Below, in pieces: positions 12,001 to 22,980 of a stretch of DNA of 64,000 nucleotides (position 1 is the first letter of the stretch; each line of letters begins with the position of its first letter). The position numbers and the translations under genes were made by a program. The notes under the pieces were generated by a model that saw nothing but the letters and a program-made list of their open reading frames with translations, had not been told where the DNA came from and did no database searches. Where the stretch lies: assembly GCA_016801845.1 (NCBI GenBank), contig CM028927.1, forward strand, positions 248,001-312,000. The letters are read 5' to 3'. The DNA comes from Polydactylus sextarius (lineage: Eukaryota > Chordata > Actinopteri > Polynemidae).

Positions 12001-13902
12001 GAGCTTAACTGTTCCTCATGTCAGGAGGACGAGTTCCCGTGTTCCAGGAATGGAGCATGTTACCCTCGATCAGACCGTTGCAACTACCAGAACCGCTGCC
12101 CCAATGGTTCTGATGAGAAGAACTGTTTCTTCTGCCAGCCTGGGAACTTCCACTGCAAGGTAGCACCAGAGCAGTTCAGACTCACAAAGTTGTCAGTGTC
12201 TGTTAAATAAAGTCAATATGACATGTAACCTTTCAGAATAACCGCTGTGTCTTTGAGTCATGGGTGTGCGACGCTCAGGACGACTGTGGCGATGGCAGTG
12301 ACGAGGAGAGTTGTCCCGTCATTGTCCCAACGCGTGTCATTACAGCGGCGGTCATTGGCAGCCTAATCTGCGGTCTACTACTGGTCATTGCGCTTGGCTG
12401 TACCTGTAAACTCTACTCGCTGCGCATGTTTGAGCGCAGGTGAGGACGCCACAATGCTGCACGCTTGCTCTGGTTGGCTGCTGCTTTTCAGTGATTGCAC
12501 CTCTGTATTTGGTCATTTCAGGTCCTTTGAGACACAGCTGTCCAGAGTAGAGGCAGAGCTACTGAGGAGGGAAGCCCCACCCTCTTATGGTCAGTTGATT
12601 GCCCAGGGTCTGATCCCACCTGTGGAGGATTTCCCAGTATGCTCTGGGAGCCAGGTATGTTCCGTCTATGGATCTGTGGGTCTGCAGAGAACCTGCCTCC
12701 TTCTAAGATTTGAGGAATCAGTTTCCTGAATGCCAGACTCAGGTCATTGACTCTCCCCACAAATACTGGCATCTATGATTTCACACTGGGATTAGATTCT
12801 GTGGTGGGGGATAGGTCTTTCTGACCTGTCCTGCCCACATGCCCAAGATATTTGATTGGATTGTTCTGACCATAAAGCCATAAAGCTGTGTGTCTGTCTG
12901 TTATGTGTGTTTGGTGTTTGTGTTCTCTCTGCTGTATGTGCAGTAAAACTCTTGCTTCTTTTTTTCATCTGTCCTTAGGCATCTGTCCTGGAGAATCTTC
13001 GCCTCGCTGTCCGTTCACAGCTTGGCTTCACCTCGCTCAGACTCCCATCCTCCAGTCGCCATAGCAACCTGTGGCGAAGGCTCTTCACCTTCTCACGGTC
13101 CCAACAGTCCGGTTCTCTGGCTTTGGTGTCTGCAGACCTGGAAGACAGTGCCGGTACAGGGAGCAGTGGGAGTTCTGGTTCAGACCTTCTGTCTCCAGAC
13201 TCAGATGACACAGACACGGAAGTTGAACGGGGTAGGGAGTGCGGTGTTGGTGCAGTGGGCGGTCCCGTCGCCCCTCTTCCACAGAAGACACCACCATCTG
13301 CTGCTGTTGAGGCTGTAGTATCTGTGACAACATCTGCGACCCTAGTGACCCCAAGGCTGGACAGAAACCGGTGCTGTGACCGGTTAAGAGAAGCCCCGCC
13401 CCCTTCCAGCCCAGTCTCGATGTCAACATCCAATCCAGATCCCGAATGTCACCGTGATACCACAGAGGCCCAACCTATCTCCGCCCTGCAGCGTTTGGCC
13501 CAGAATCTGCACCGCCTCGCAAGGAACCTGACCAGAACCAGTCAGAACCAAAACCAGAACTGGTCCAATCACAGCCCACTCCGCCAGCTGGAGACAGGAA
13601 GGGGCGGGGATGATGACACTGAGCTGCAAGGGAGCAGAGAAGAAGAAGAAGAAGATGTGGAGCTTCTGATACCAGTGTCTGACTCAGACTCCTCCTCATC
13701 TTCATTGGTTAGTGACATCCAACAACAACTACTGGAGCCAAATCTCTCCACCACAGGCCACACCCTCCGCCATCAGCGAGGAGGATGGGATGGCCCTTGT
13801 GAACACTGCAGGATGGTCCATACGGCACAGGTCCCTGACGCCTGCCAGGATGCCGTGGGCAAGATGGAGAACAGTGATGATGAGCTGCTGCTCCTCTGCT
13901 AA
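6079..13902 (+). CDS. lrp12: low-density lipoprotein receptor-related protein 12 (CUB/LDLa type I membrane protein)
   Basis: Coding exons: 6079-6145, 6222-6278, 6398-6533, 6743-6945, 7119-7366, 11303-11452, 11539-11760, 11893-12159, 12237-12439, 12522-12654 and 12979-13902 (TAA). They sum to 2,610 bp (869 residues; human LRP12 is about 859). Order: signal peptide (1-26), CUB1 (42-154; SGIITSPGWP), LDLa1 (about 159-195, GKCIPDWWRC), LDLa2 (208-248), CUB2 (253-362; FSSPNYPDFYPPGSNCTW), LDLa3-5 (365-476, each with the acidic CDGSDE-type calcium cage), a membrane helix (485-507), then a long cytoplasmic tail. The tail carries a PPSY (PPxY-type) motif and ends in an acidic LLLLC. The tail's DTDTE.ER and APLPQK..P blocks identify LRP12 rather than LRP3. 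Family role: cell-surface receptor implicated in neural development; the ligand is uncertain. The 3.9 kb intron 7367-11302 is packed with transposons. Confidence 0.96.
7367..8174. other. lrp12 intron, proximal part
   Basis: Intronic sequence before an L2 fragment. Apart from AT-rich runs at 7600-7760 I recognise nothing. Positions 7860-7990 resemble dispersed-repeat sequence, but I cannot assign a family. Confidence 0.4.
9018..9056. repeat. Perfect 16-bp hairpin
   Basis: The arms at 9018-9033 and 9041-9056 are exact reverse complements separated by 7 bases. It lies in the unassigned segment within the L2 fragment of the lrp12 intron. Confidence 0.85.
9809..9898. repeat. Foldback sequence with CTAGATGATCACAA arms
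   Basis: The right arm (9876-9898, TGGACCCCTTTGTGATCATC and its end CTAG) is the complement of the left arm, except that the left arm has a duplicated GTGATCACAA block. The unit sits precisely between two L2 3' UTR fragments. Confidence 0.7.
9960..10935 (-). mobile_element. PIF-Harbinger element carrying only a Myb/SANT-like gene
   Basis: The termini are perfect 18-bp inverted repeats: 9960-9977 and 10918-10935 (GGCCCTCATTTATCAAAC and its complement). They are flanked by a 3-bp duplication ATT (9957-9959 and 10936-10938), the target-site size of PIF-Harbinger. It is inserted in an L2 3' UTR whose sequence resumes exactly on both sides. The interior, on the minus strand, encodes a Myb/SANT-like DNA-binding protein and no DDE nuclease, so it would depend on a transposase encoded elsewhere. 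Confidence 0.85.
10168..10724 (-). CDS. Harbinger-associated Myb/SANT-like DNA-binding protein (two segments)
   Basis: Two open segments read on the minus strand. The N-terminal one (10724-10455, possible start at 10724) has the trihelix-like pattern RNFTKAEIETLMSLV...AVWKEITAAVN, typical of the second protein of PIF-Harbinger transposons, which assists nuclear import and end binding. After it, GTTTGATT could serve as a donor near 10530. The second segment (10401-10207) continues with ATKKCTATLR, then LTAVEERVASLTG and GIPDGRV, the usual C-terminal part of this family. Acceptor choice is uncertain, so I give it as one gene of two pieces and not as a finished model. It may still be translatable. 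Confidence 0.6.
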
Positions 13903-15010
13903 CATGTTAACCACAGACCTAGCATGCTGTCTGACAGGCTGATGTTACACTGTACTGACCTAACTCCTACAGCTAGCTAATATGCTAACTGATAATTAAT
14001 AATTACACCAATGTAACACCACCCCAACCCATTGCCTACAGTTAGCTAATTTGCTAACTGACTGGCTTACAATATGTTAACACTTCTGACTGAATGACTG
14101 CTGTACTACAACAGTAGTTAGAGCTTAGTCCTGATCAGGTTCTGTTGTGATTTGGGAGATGACCTCAACAATCAGAGACTGAGGGGAGTGATGATGTCAC
14201 TGACTGGATACTGGTGAAACGTTTCTCTGATTCGTCTGTTAACCCCACCCCTGTAGGTGGATGTCCTGCTCATCGGTACCACTTCCTGAATACTTCCTGG
14301 TACGATTATAACTGTTCTTCCTCCACTGCCCCCTGCTGGTCTGTAAAGGAAATGATGGCAATAGCAAAGGTCAAGTGACTGATGCTGGCTGTGAAGGCCA
14401 CAAGGTTTTGAACTGAAGCCTGCTTAGCAACCAGGTCTGAGGGTGAGTGGTTTCCCATCGAAGGTGAGAGCCTTCCTGTTATAGGCTGTGTGTTAATATT
14501 AAAAGTGTGAATTAATCTGAAGCACAAACCCCAGCTGATGCTGTTTAGAACCTGACAGTTCTGCCACCAGTGTTCATGTGACCCTTGTTACCTGTTGGGG
14601 TCCTTGGGTTCCTGTGGATCCACCTGCTCTTCTCTCTTGCTGGTTCTGCAGGGAAAACAAGGTTCTATAGTCTTTTCTCAGAGATGTTTAGGTCAAAAGA
14701 TCACAACCAGGATTTACATTATTCCGCAGAAACAACTGGACTAGAACCCCCACCCTGTACCGTACCACCACCATCCACCCTACAGACTCAATGAAGCCAT
14801 TCAAACGTGTGTATTTATAGTATTTGTTACAGTTTTGGTACTGAGTTCTGGGCTGTGAGTGTCACTCTATTTATTATTATTATTATTGTTGTTGTTGTTG
14901 TTGTTTATTGTTGATGTTTTCTCTCCTGCATGGTTTCATGGATTCAACCTGTTTGTTGTTTGTTTTTATTTGATTCTGTAAAGTTACAAACTGCACTAAA
15001 AAATTAAAGG
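13903..15010 (+). other. lrp12 3' UTR
   Basis: Non-coding sequence after the TAA stop. A (TTA)n/(TTG)n run lies at 14868-14905. ATTAAA at 15003-15008 is the best polyadenylation signal, after which the unique character of the sequence is lost to transposon remnants. The exact cleavage site is not determinable here. Confidence 0.5.
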
Positions 15011-15339
15011 TCAAGTTTCAGTCGACTCTTACTGTTCCTAGCTAATGTGACTATGGCATTCTGTCAAGCCATGGTCGATTTACAAAAAAATCTTCAATGT
15101 CAAAGTGAAAATAGATTTCAACACAAAATGTAAAATATGTGACTATAAAAAGACATCAGTCAACTAGTCTGTGCCTGAGCGACAGCTGTGATTGTGTGTG
15201 AACAGTGAGGACGGGTGTATCAGGTTTGGACTTGTGGTTGGTGTGAGCTTTGACCCTATAAGATTCGCTGTCTTATTTCAGCTTCAGCTCATTGACTTTC
15301 ACAACTTTTCACAAATCTTCTCTTCTGCTCCCCTTATCT
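15011..15339. other. Intergenic, probable Harbinger flank
   Basis: The sequence runs into the terminal-repeat fragment that begins near 15340 and may be its inner part. No gene is recognised. Confidence 0.3.
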
Positions 15340-15511
15340 GTGTTCCTTTGATGTGTTCTATTTTTCTTATCATGAGCATGCTCTGCTCAGGGTTAATTGA
15401 GTTGAGTAAACTTATAGTCATCATCTGCTCTGAAACCAAAAACTCAGATTTTGACAGGTCTGAGTCAATCAAGTCAGAGGTCAGATTTAAACCCATAGTT
15501 TCTTAAATATG
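15340..15511. repeat. Harbinger-like terminal fragment
   Basis: It matches 4520-4700 over most of its length: CATGAGC, CTCAGGGTTAA, TGAGTTGAGTAAACTTAT, CTGCTCTGAAACCAAAAACTCAG and TTTAAACCCA blocks are shared. It abuts the GGGCCCGTTTC terminus of the next copy. Confidence 0.55.
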
Positions 15512-16600
15512 GGGCCCGTTTCTGAAACCAGGTTTAGTTAAAACTCAGGGCTGATTGTCTTAGCGTTAATAGAAACTCACAATTCACAAAGCGAGTTCAT
15601 CTGAATTCTGTGTCAGTTTCTATGGTGGCATACCCTGTGAAGCTAGCCTGCCAGAAAGAAGGTTAGCTTCACGGGTTTCATTAACTCAGAGTTTCTCCAC
15701 TTTAAATGAACCTTAAGACCTTCAACCTTCAGAATGGGAAAAGACTTACTTTCTTCCATTCATTTGAAAGGGAAATTTTTTCCAGGATTTTCATATTTCG
15801 AATTCGTATTTTGATGAACAATATAATACTATAGCGAGTCCAACCGAGGCATGTTTTGGTCCATCATTTGTCTGTGTGCAATGATCAGTGATTGGGTTAT
15901 TCAAAAACAAAATTTGTCCGGAAGAGGAAGACGTAGATCGGACACGTAGAAGAACAATAGTTTGTAATGCGAGGCAATGCATCACTAATTACAGCTATAA
16001 GTACCGTAATGTGTGGAGCACAATTATTACGGGCCAATTTTGAAACTATGGCGAAGTGATCTAGACTATAATGGGACGCCACAGTCTCGTCAATGTATTG
16101 GAAACACTACTTAAAGCAATTAGACTAAGGGAATAAGGGCGAGGGATTGCTCTCAGTGACAGTTTCGTTACATTACATTATTTAATCGTGTTAATCTTGG
16201 CCATATTAATCTCAATGATTAATATGTTAACTCTAACAGCCCTAATGTAATATATCATACCTACAATTCTGTGGAGTTCTTGATTACATCTACCTGCCTT
16301 CAGTAGAAGTCTGCTGCTACTGTTCTACCTGTTCACATTTAGTAGGTCCACACCCTCTACATGTTAGGATCCCCAGATGTGATTGGCTGCATAGATGAAA
16401 TCAAGGAGCCATCAAGGCTCCCTCAGTAAATGAAGCAGACTATATGATTGATGAATTATTGGCCGACTTCATGGTACTTAGAGCCCAGTGGTGAATTCTG
16501 GGCTCCATGGAAGGATGACAATGGGCCCCTATGTAACACACTGAAGAACTTAAATATATTTCAGCATACAGTCAGGGGCCCTGGGAATCATCCTAAAAGC
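15512..16600 (+). mobile_element. PIF-Harbinger transposase remnant, left copy
   Basis: It begins with GGGCCCGTTTCTGAAACCAG. The first 210 bp match the complement of 25742-25952. At about 16368-16450 the plus strand encodes P.VIGCID followed by a shifted APSVNEADY-like string, the HARBI1-type core around its second catalytic Asp. Stops and frameshifts are present throughout. The copy appears truncated on its right by LINE sequence. Confidence 0.65.
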
Positions 16601-16619
16601 AGAATATAAGCCAGAATAG

Positions 16620-17350
16620 AGATTGATTGAGATGATTGATTGATTGATTAAGCTTTAATGTCCCCCAAGGGGCAATTTCAGTATATAGCAGCGGTTGGCA
16701 TAATGAGCACACAAGATAGAGCACATAAAGTGATAATAAATAAATAAATAGAGTGCATCAGGAATACAGAAATAAAATAAATATCGGAATATATTACATA
16801 TATAAAAAAATATTACCTAAAAAATGCAAGTTACACAAAATCATTAACTACAGCTGATTCAAATATTTACCAGCTGATGGGACTAATGATCTCAGGTATC
16901 TATTAGACCTGGCCTTCCTAATAAAGGCCTCCTTCCTAATGGCAATATCCTAAACTCATTGTTCAGAGGATGTTCAGGATCTGCCAGTATGGCCTTTGCT
17001 CTCTAAACACACCTGACTTGATAGACCTGACCTAGGTCATCAAGGTTTATGCCGATGATCTTTTGGCACAGCACTGCTTAGTCTGTTTTTATTGACTAGG
17101 CTGAGATTGCCAAACCAACAGATTGTTGAAAATCTGAGTACAGACTCAACAAAAGATGATTAAAACATTCTCATGAGGGTGCTCTCTACCTGAAAACTCC
17201 TCAGTTTCCTTAAATAAAACTATCCTAGAATAGAATAGAAGTCCTATATTTGTCTCAAGGGGGAAAATTTTGTGTTTGACAGCAGCATCAAGTGAAATAA
17301 ATAATTAAGTAGCTTGTATAAAAAATAAAACAAAGAAAAGAAAAAGTGCA
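16620..17350 (-). mobile_element. Rex1-like LINE 3' end fragments
   Basis: On the minus strand, GAAATTGCCCCTTGGGGG (16661-16678) and CCCCCTTGAGAC...TCTATTCTATTCTA (17222-17262) are two LINE 3' termini of the Rex1-type tail. A third copy of this tail, on the plus strand, is at 61405-61452. GATT and AATA short repeats adjoin. No coding capacity. Confidence 0.6.
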
Positions 17351-18680
17351 GTGTTTATGTTGGTGTGGTAGTGTTGTAGAGTCTGACAGCTGTTGGAATG
17401 AATGACCTGCAGTAGCATTCCTTCTTGCTCCGTGGGTGTAGCAGTCTGCTGCGGAAGGAGCTGCTCAGGGCAGCTACAGTCTTGTGTAGAGGGTGAGAGG
17501 CGTTGTCCATGATGGACATCAGCTTAGCTAATGTCCTCCTCTCACCCACCTACTCAATGGTGTTAAGAGGGCTATCCAGGACAGAGCTGGCCTTTCTCAC
17601 CAACCTGTTCAACCTTTTGCTGTCCCTATTAGAGCAGCCTCAGCCCCAGCAGACCACGGCAAAGAACACAACCAACACTGATGCCCGTGTATTCCTTCTC
17701 GTTCCCCTCAGAAACCCAACCAACAATGGCTGTGTCATCGGAGAACTTCTGGAGATGGCAAGAGTCTGTGTTGTGTCTGAAGTCTGAGATGTAGAGTGAA
17801 GAGGAAGGGAGAGAGTGCTGTATCCTGGGGGGCCCCTGTGTTGCAGACTACCACATCAGACACACAGTCACGGAGACCGACATACTGTGGTCTGTTGGTA
17901 AGGTAGTCAGTGGTCCATGCAGCCAAGTGATAGTCAACTCCAGCTTCTCCCTGAGCAGTGATGGCGAGATTGTGTTGAAAGCACTAGAGAAGTCAAAAAA
18001 CATGACCCTCACAGTGCTTCCAGCAACCTCCAGTTGAGGCAAGCATCTGTGCAGAACGTAGATAACAGCGTCTTCCACACTGATGCCTTGATACGCGAAC
18101 TGCAGGGAGTCCAGCTCAGCGTTCATGAGAGTCTGAGGTAGCTGAGGATAATTCTCTCCATGGTCTTGATCAGGTGAGAGGTCAAGGCCACAGGTCTGTA
18201 GAGGTTGGGCTCCCTGGGACGTGGTGTCTTTTGGGACAGGAACCACACAGAAGGTTTTTCACAGGATGGGGATCTTCTCCAGCCTGAGACTCAGGTTGAA
18301 AATGTACAGAATCACCCCCCAGAGCTGATCTGCACAGTCCCTCAGCAGTCTGGAGCTGATGCCACCTGGACCTGTAGCCTTCCTTGCCTTGTTCTTCCTT
18401 AGCTCCCTTCTCACCTGATCAGCTGTGATGGAGAGACCGCAGGGTGCAGGTAACTCTGATGCAGATGTCTCTGGTGAGCTGGGGGAGGTGGAGGGAGCAG
18501 GAGAGGTGTGCCAGGTGGTAATTGGAAGTGGAGTCAAGCCTGTTGAAAAACAGATTCAGCTCATTTGCCCATCCCAGGTCTCCAGATACAGGCTCCCTCC
18601 CACTGTCTTTGCTGTGGCCAGAGCTGGTTTTTAGGCCCTTCCACACCTTCTTTGACATCTTCGGTTGACCATCTTGCAGA
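17351..18680 (-). pseudogene. Rex1-like LINE ORF2 fragment: pre-RT linker and RT core
   Basis: Minus-strand segments in shifting frames give the linker (WKGLK...GDLGWANELNLFFNR), the RT start (RKATGPGGISSRLL.DCADQL), ELDSLQFAYQ, the catalytic block VMFFDFSSAFNTISP and WTTDYLTNRPQYV, then degraded GAPQ.T.LSPFLFTL. This is APE-type LINE reverse transcriptase close to fish Rex1. Several stops and frameshifts rule out activity. Confidence 0.75.
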
Positions 18681-19093
18681 GCCTCAAAGGTCAGCCTATC
18701 ATCCAGAATAGTCCCAAGGTACTTATACTGGCTGACTGTCTCAACTGGAGACCCTTTTATAATTGTTAGTGACATGGTAGGAGGGTTTCTATGAAAATCA
18801 AACTGCATATTTTTAGTCTTACTGACACTGAGTTGCAAAAATGACTACTTACACCAATCAACAAATTTATCCAAGCTAGGACTGTGGCCCACCTCGTGGT
18901 CCTGCAGGAGACTAAGGAGCACTGAATCATCAGCATACTTTATAATAAATGATGACTCATATGTACTGCGACAGCATTTTGTATACAAGATACTCAGAAA
19001 CAGGCCACAGTTTCTAAGCACACAACCAGCGATCCTGTCAGGTCCAGGACCTTTTCTCAGGTCTGTCCCTTCAAAAGGTTTCCAAACATCCAT
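18681..19093 (-). pseudogene. Rex1-like RT C-terminal fragment fused upstream of the linker piece
   Basis: The minus strand reads FIIKYADDSVLLSLL (the YADD catalytic motif), LDKFVDWCK, then SVSKTKNMQFDF and YKYLGTILDDRLTFE. This RT C-terminal part lies upstream (in minus-strand order) of the RT N-terminal part. The two are therefore permuted and must come from two copies or from a rearrangement. Confidence 0.7.
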
Positions 19094-19139
19094 CTCGTCT
19101 TATCAATCTGTATGCCCTCTGGAGCCCCTCTATATCCAG

Positions 19140-22100
19140 ATAATTCTCCTGAGAATTCTTGGCCAACAAAACAATTTCAATTTTAAATTCAAGAAGCTTT
19201 ATTAGCATGATTGTTTTACAATATTGCCAAAGCATACAGATTACAGAACAGAACAAAAACACAAAACAAGAACAATAATAGTAACAATAGCAACAGTAAT
19301 TAACAATATATCAGTGTCAGGATGGTCAGCTGGTTCATGTAGAGGAGATCATGTCAGGTTGTTGTTGTGAAAATTTTCTCTTCTCCTGTGACAGACATTC
19401 ACATATTTTGCAGCGTCTATAGCAGTGACACTTTGTTCTCCCAGTAAGTGATGTAGTTTTTCTTGGTCTGTGAGCTTATTGAAGTTTGGGATCAAGCCTG
19501 TAATGTGGTTGTAGAGCTGGTTTCTGATGTCTGTGTATGTGTCACAGTGTAGCAGGAAGTGTTGCTCTGTCGCTACCTGTCTGTGTGGACAGAGCTGACA
19601 CAGACACTCCTCTCTGGGCAGCCACATCTGTCTGTGTCGGCCTCTCTCTAAGGCCAGGCTGTGGTTGCTGAGTCGGTACATAGTCAACGTTTTCCTCAGT
19701 CTCGGGTCAGTTACAGAGCTCAGATAATCTGCCGTGGAGTATTGTCTGTTTAGGGTCAAATAGCATTGGAGTTTGCTTTGGGTGTTGGTTGTAGATGTCC
19801 AATAATTGATGTAATTGTCTTTTTCTTTTGCTATAATTTGGTGGGGTCGTATTGTGTGAGGGCAGTCTTTTTGCCCTGTGCTGTTGGAGCTGAGCCTGTG
19901 GACCATCTGGCTGAGGGAACTCGCTTTGCTCTCCTCTTGACATTGTAGAGCTTTGTAGTGATAGGACCTGGGCTCGCTGGCTTTGAGGTGTTTGTAAAGT
20001 TCTTCTTTTTTGAATCTGAATTAACAGGGAAATTGACTTAATTCAGCTCTGCATCCGTTGTTGGGGGTGTTCCTGTGGACTTTGAGGATGCTTTTGCAGA
20101 TCTCTGTGTGTAGGCTTCACTTCTCTGCCATACAATAAAATTGGTTCAATTACTGATTGAAATATTTTGATCCAGATTTTGATGGTCAATGTTTGGGGAT
20201 TTTTTATAGTCCAGAAAGCTCTTATGCCCTTGTCTTTGAGATCATTAATGGCCAGATTGAAATTTCCTGCAGAATTAATTCATGTAATTTTTTGTCCTGT
20301 GTAACTGTGTGTGTGTTCTATATCTGTAGAGTCCAGGTGGAACCGGTGTTGATTTTTCTGACTCGACTTAAGTCGTTTGTGGAAGACCATGACTTAGATT
20401 AACGGTCAGGGCCCAGGTCTGACAGAACTTTTGCAGGTGATGTAGTTGTTTTTGTAGCACAAAAGATTGTGTTATTGTTCTAGTGGACGTGTTTCTGGAT
20501 GAGGGTGTGGAGGGTGTAGATGTGGTCAGTGGTTCTGTGTTGCGATGTAAAGCCAATCTGATTCTTGCTCAAGACATTATGCTCACTGAGGAAGTTTTAA
20601 AGACAGCTGTTTAAGATGCTGCAGAAAGACTTCCCCAGGTTGCTGCTGACACTTATGCCTCTGTAGTTGTTTGGCACATATGTGTTTCCATTTTTAAAGA
20701 TTGGAGTGATAATCCCTTGGCTCCAGGTATCAGGAAAATGTCCAGTTCTCATAATGAGATTAAATAATTTCAATATGGCCATCCTGATTTTCTGGCTGCT
20801 AAATTTAAGCATTTCATTTAAGATGCCATCAGGGCCAGTTGCCTTCCTTGGCTGCAGGGCCTGGATCTTATCCAGCAGTTCCCTTTCACTAATTTTATAA
20901 TCTAGACGATTTTGGTTGTCTTTAATGATTGATTCAAGGGTTTCTAGTTTGTTGCGCAGATTATTTTGGGCCGAATCCAGTGTGATTGCACTGTATAGAT
21001 TCTCAAAAATGTTTTTTTTTTTTTCCATATTTCCCCATTTTGAATTGTCAGTTATTCCTTGTTTTATTTGTTGAATGAATGCCATTTTTTCCAAAAATTA
21101 TTTGAGTCAATTGACTCCTCAATTTCTTTTAATCTGTGCTGTTCATACTGCTCCTTTTTAGCCCTCAGTGTTTTTCTATATAATTTCAGTGTTTCCCATT
21201 ACTGGAGACAGAGCTCATGATTATCAGATTGGATAATTTCCTAAGTGTTTTTCTCAGGTACCACTCAAGTCAAACCACTTTTCATTGGTTGAGTTTGAAT
21301 TGTGAAGCTTTTTTTTTCAGATTGGAAATAATTGCTGTGTTTGTCAAATATATAATTGATGTCTTGAACAGTCTGGTTTTTCGCCATTATTACTGTGGGG
21401 ATATGAGGTGGTGATAAAATTGTTTAACTGGGTTTGGATTGTTGGATGACCGATTGCTTTCTGGTCATCTGGTCATCCTTGCTATTATTTGTCCATCTAT
21501 AAGGTTGTTTGGAGTGGCTGAGTTTACTGGGCTCTGGTACATGGGGGTCTGAGAGCTGTGTGTGTAGAGACCAAAGGAGTCCCTACAAAGCCAACTGTTG
21601 ACTCTGTATTGTATAGTTGATGCGCATGTCGGTTGACAGTTTTGTCAAAGTTGTTCCTGTGCTGGTGTGAGAAAGAGGGGATGCTGATTTGGTCAGGTGT
21701 ATGTTTGTCTCCTTGTGCATTAATTTAATCTGGTTCTGTGCCAGTTCTGGTGTTAAGGTCACCACAGATCAACATGTTTCCTTGTGTTTGGTAGTAGCTG
21801 ATCTCATCTTCAAGAATGGAGAAACTGTTTTCATTAAAATAAGGGGACTTTGATGGGGGGATATAGGCTGTGCACGTGAATATGTCTTTTCTGTGGAGAC
21901 TTCCTCTTTTTTTTATTTTGAACCAAATTGAAAAATCTCCTTTTTTGAGTAATTCTGTTGAATGTGTGAGGTTCGTCTCGTACCAGATTAACATCTGGTC
22001 CTGATTGCTCTGGGAGGGGCTCTCGGGGTCCTGGTTGTTGTTTGGGTGTGAGTCCTGCTGTCCTATCAGGTGGAGAGTCTTCTGCCTCTTTGATTTTCAG

Positions 22101-22140
22101 TCTCCAGCCATTACAGATGCCCTCTTTCTTCACAGAGGGA
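19140..22140 (-). mobile_element. APE-type non-LTR retrotransposon, decayed, clade unassigned
   Basis: Reading down the minus strand there are four parts. Endonuclease: FTCTAYIPPSKSPY...MLICGDLNTRTGTEPD, 21994-21725. RT: 21094-20597, with LQPRKATGPDGILNEMLKF and NNYRGISVSSNLGKSFCSILN, continuing to HIYTLHTL at about 20510. C-terminal region: 19906-19349, with a CQLCPHR..ATEQHFLLHC zinc-knuckle-like pattern. 3' tail: AATAAAGCTTCTTGAATTTAA, about 19206-19180. It differs from the Rex1-like pieces that flank it. Frame breaks and missing RT palm sequence make it inactive. Confidence 0.7.
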
Positions 22141-22980
22141 TAGTGGGTCCTTATAGCAGAGTGGTATAGTGGTAGCCAGTGGTCATTATGTGAAGAAGAT
22201 CTGGTTGTTGATGTCAGAAAAGAGTGTTTCTGGTCTTTCCTTCAATACTTTCTGTTTGTGTGCCTTCCTGGCACTTTCATTTTTGAGGTCTTGTGTATAC
22301 AAGAGAGGAGCAGCTTTTATATGAGCTGAGTCTTAGGCTCCAGGGCTCTGCTGATACTGCATGGCTGCTGTTCCAGCTCCTTAGTAACCGTTGCTAAGGC
22401 TTACAACCTTGTTGGCTAACTGTTAGCTTTAACACCGAACTGACTTAAATTAGCTTGTAGGTAGTTGCTTTGTTTTTATAAACCCTTGTACAGGCTGTAT
22501 TGTCTCTGATGTTCTCACTCACTTCATTTTCTGGCTTTGTTCCTCTTTTTAACTGTTGTGTGTTTGTTGTCTTCAGGACAGTTTGATTATCTGTCAGTTT
22601 GTCAGTTGGCCGGGTTTTTCTGTTAGACTCCTCAGTTCAGATGGAAGTTTTCTTTGGTCTTTTCTTTTTTTTTTTCTTCTTCCTTCATGGAGGCACTACC
22701 CCTAAAAGTGTTTTCCTTTTCAAATTTGACACAAAATTGAAAGTTTATCTCATTTCAAAACAAAAAAAAGAGATTATTTTCAGGAGCTGATGCTGCTGCT
22801 GAATTCCTGCTGAACTCTCAGATAGAACGGATTTAACTCCACAGCCAGATCACCATCAGACTTATTTGGATGAAATGCTTGTTTTTTTTCCTTGGATACT
22901 GACCACGGACTTAATTCCCTGCCAAGCAAAGCGAGAGTCATTGTTCTTAAGTTCACCCTCTACTTAGTTTACCTAGTATA
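22141..22980. other. Unassigned intergenic stretch among LINE pieces
   Basis: T-rich runs (22640-22680) and no recognisable coding or terminal-repeat signal. It probably belongs to LINE 5' or inter-element sequence. Confidence 0.3.

Noticed and set aside
13123..13763. Alternative frames and antisense frames within the last lrp12 exon
   Set aside because: The frame continuing from the upstream exon junction at 12979 encodes the conserved LRP12 tail and ends at 13902. The others are shadows of acidic/Ser-rich codons.
22150..22190. tRNA A-box-like string (AGCAGAGTGGTATAGTGGTAG)
   Set aside because: There is no matching B box or cloverleaf, so there is not enough to call a tRNA or a tRNA-derived SINE.
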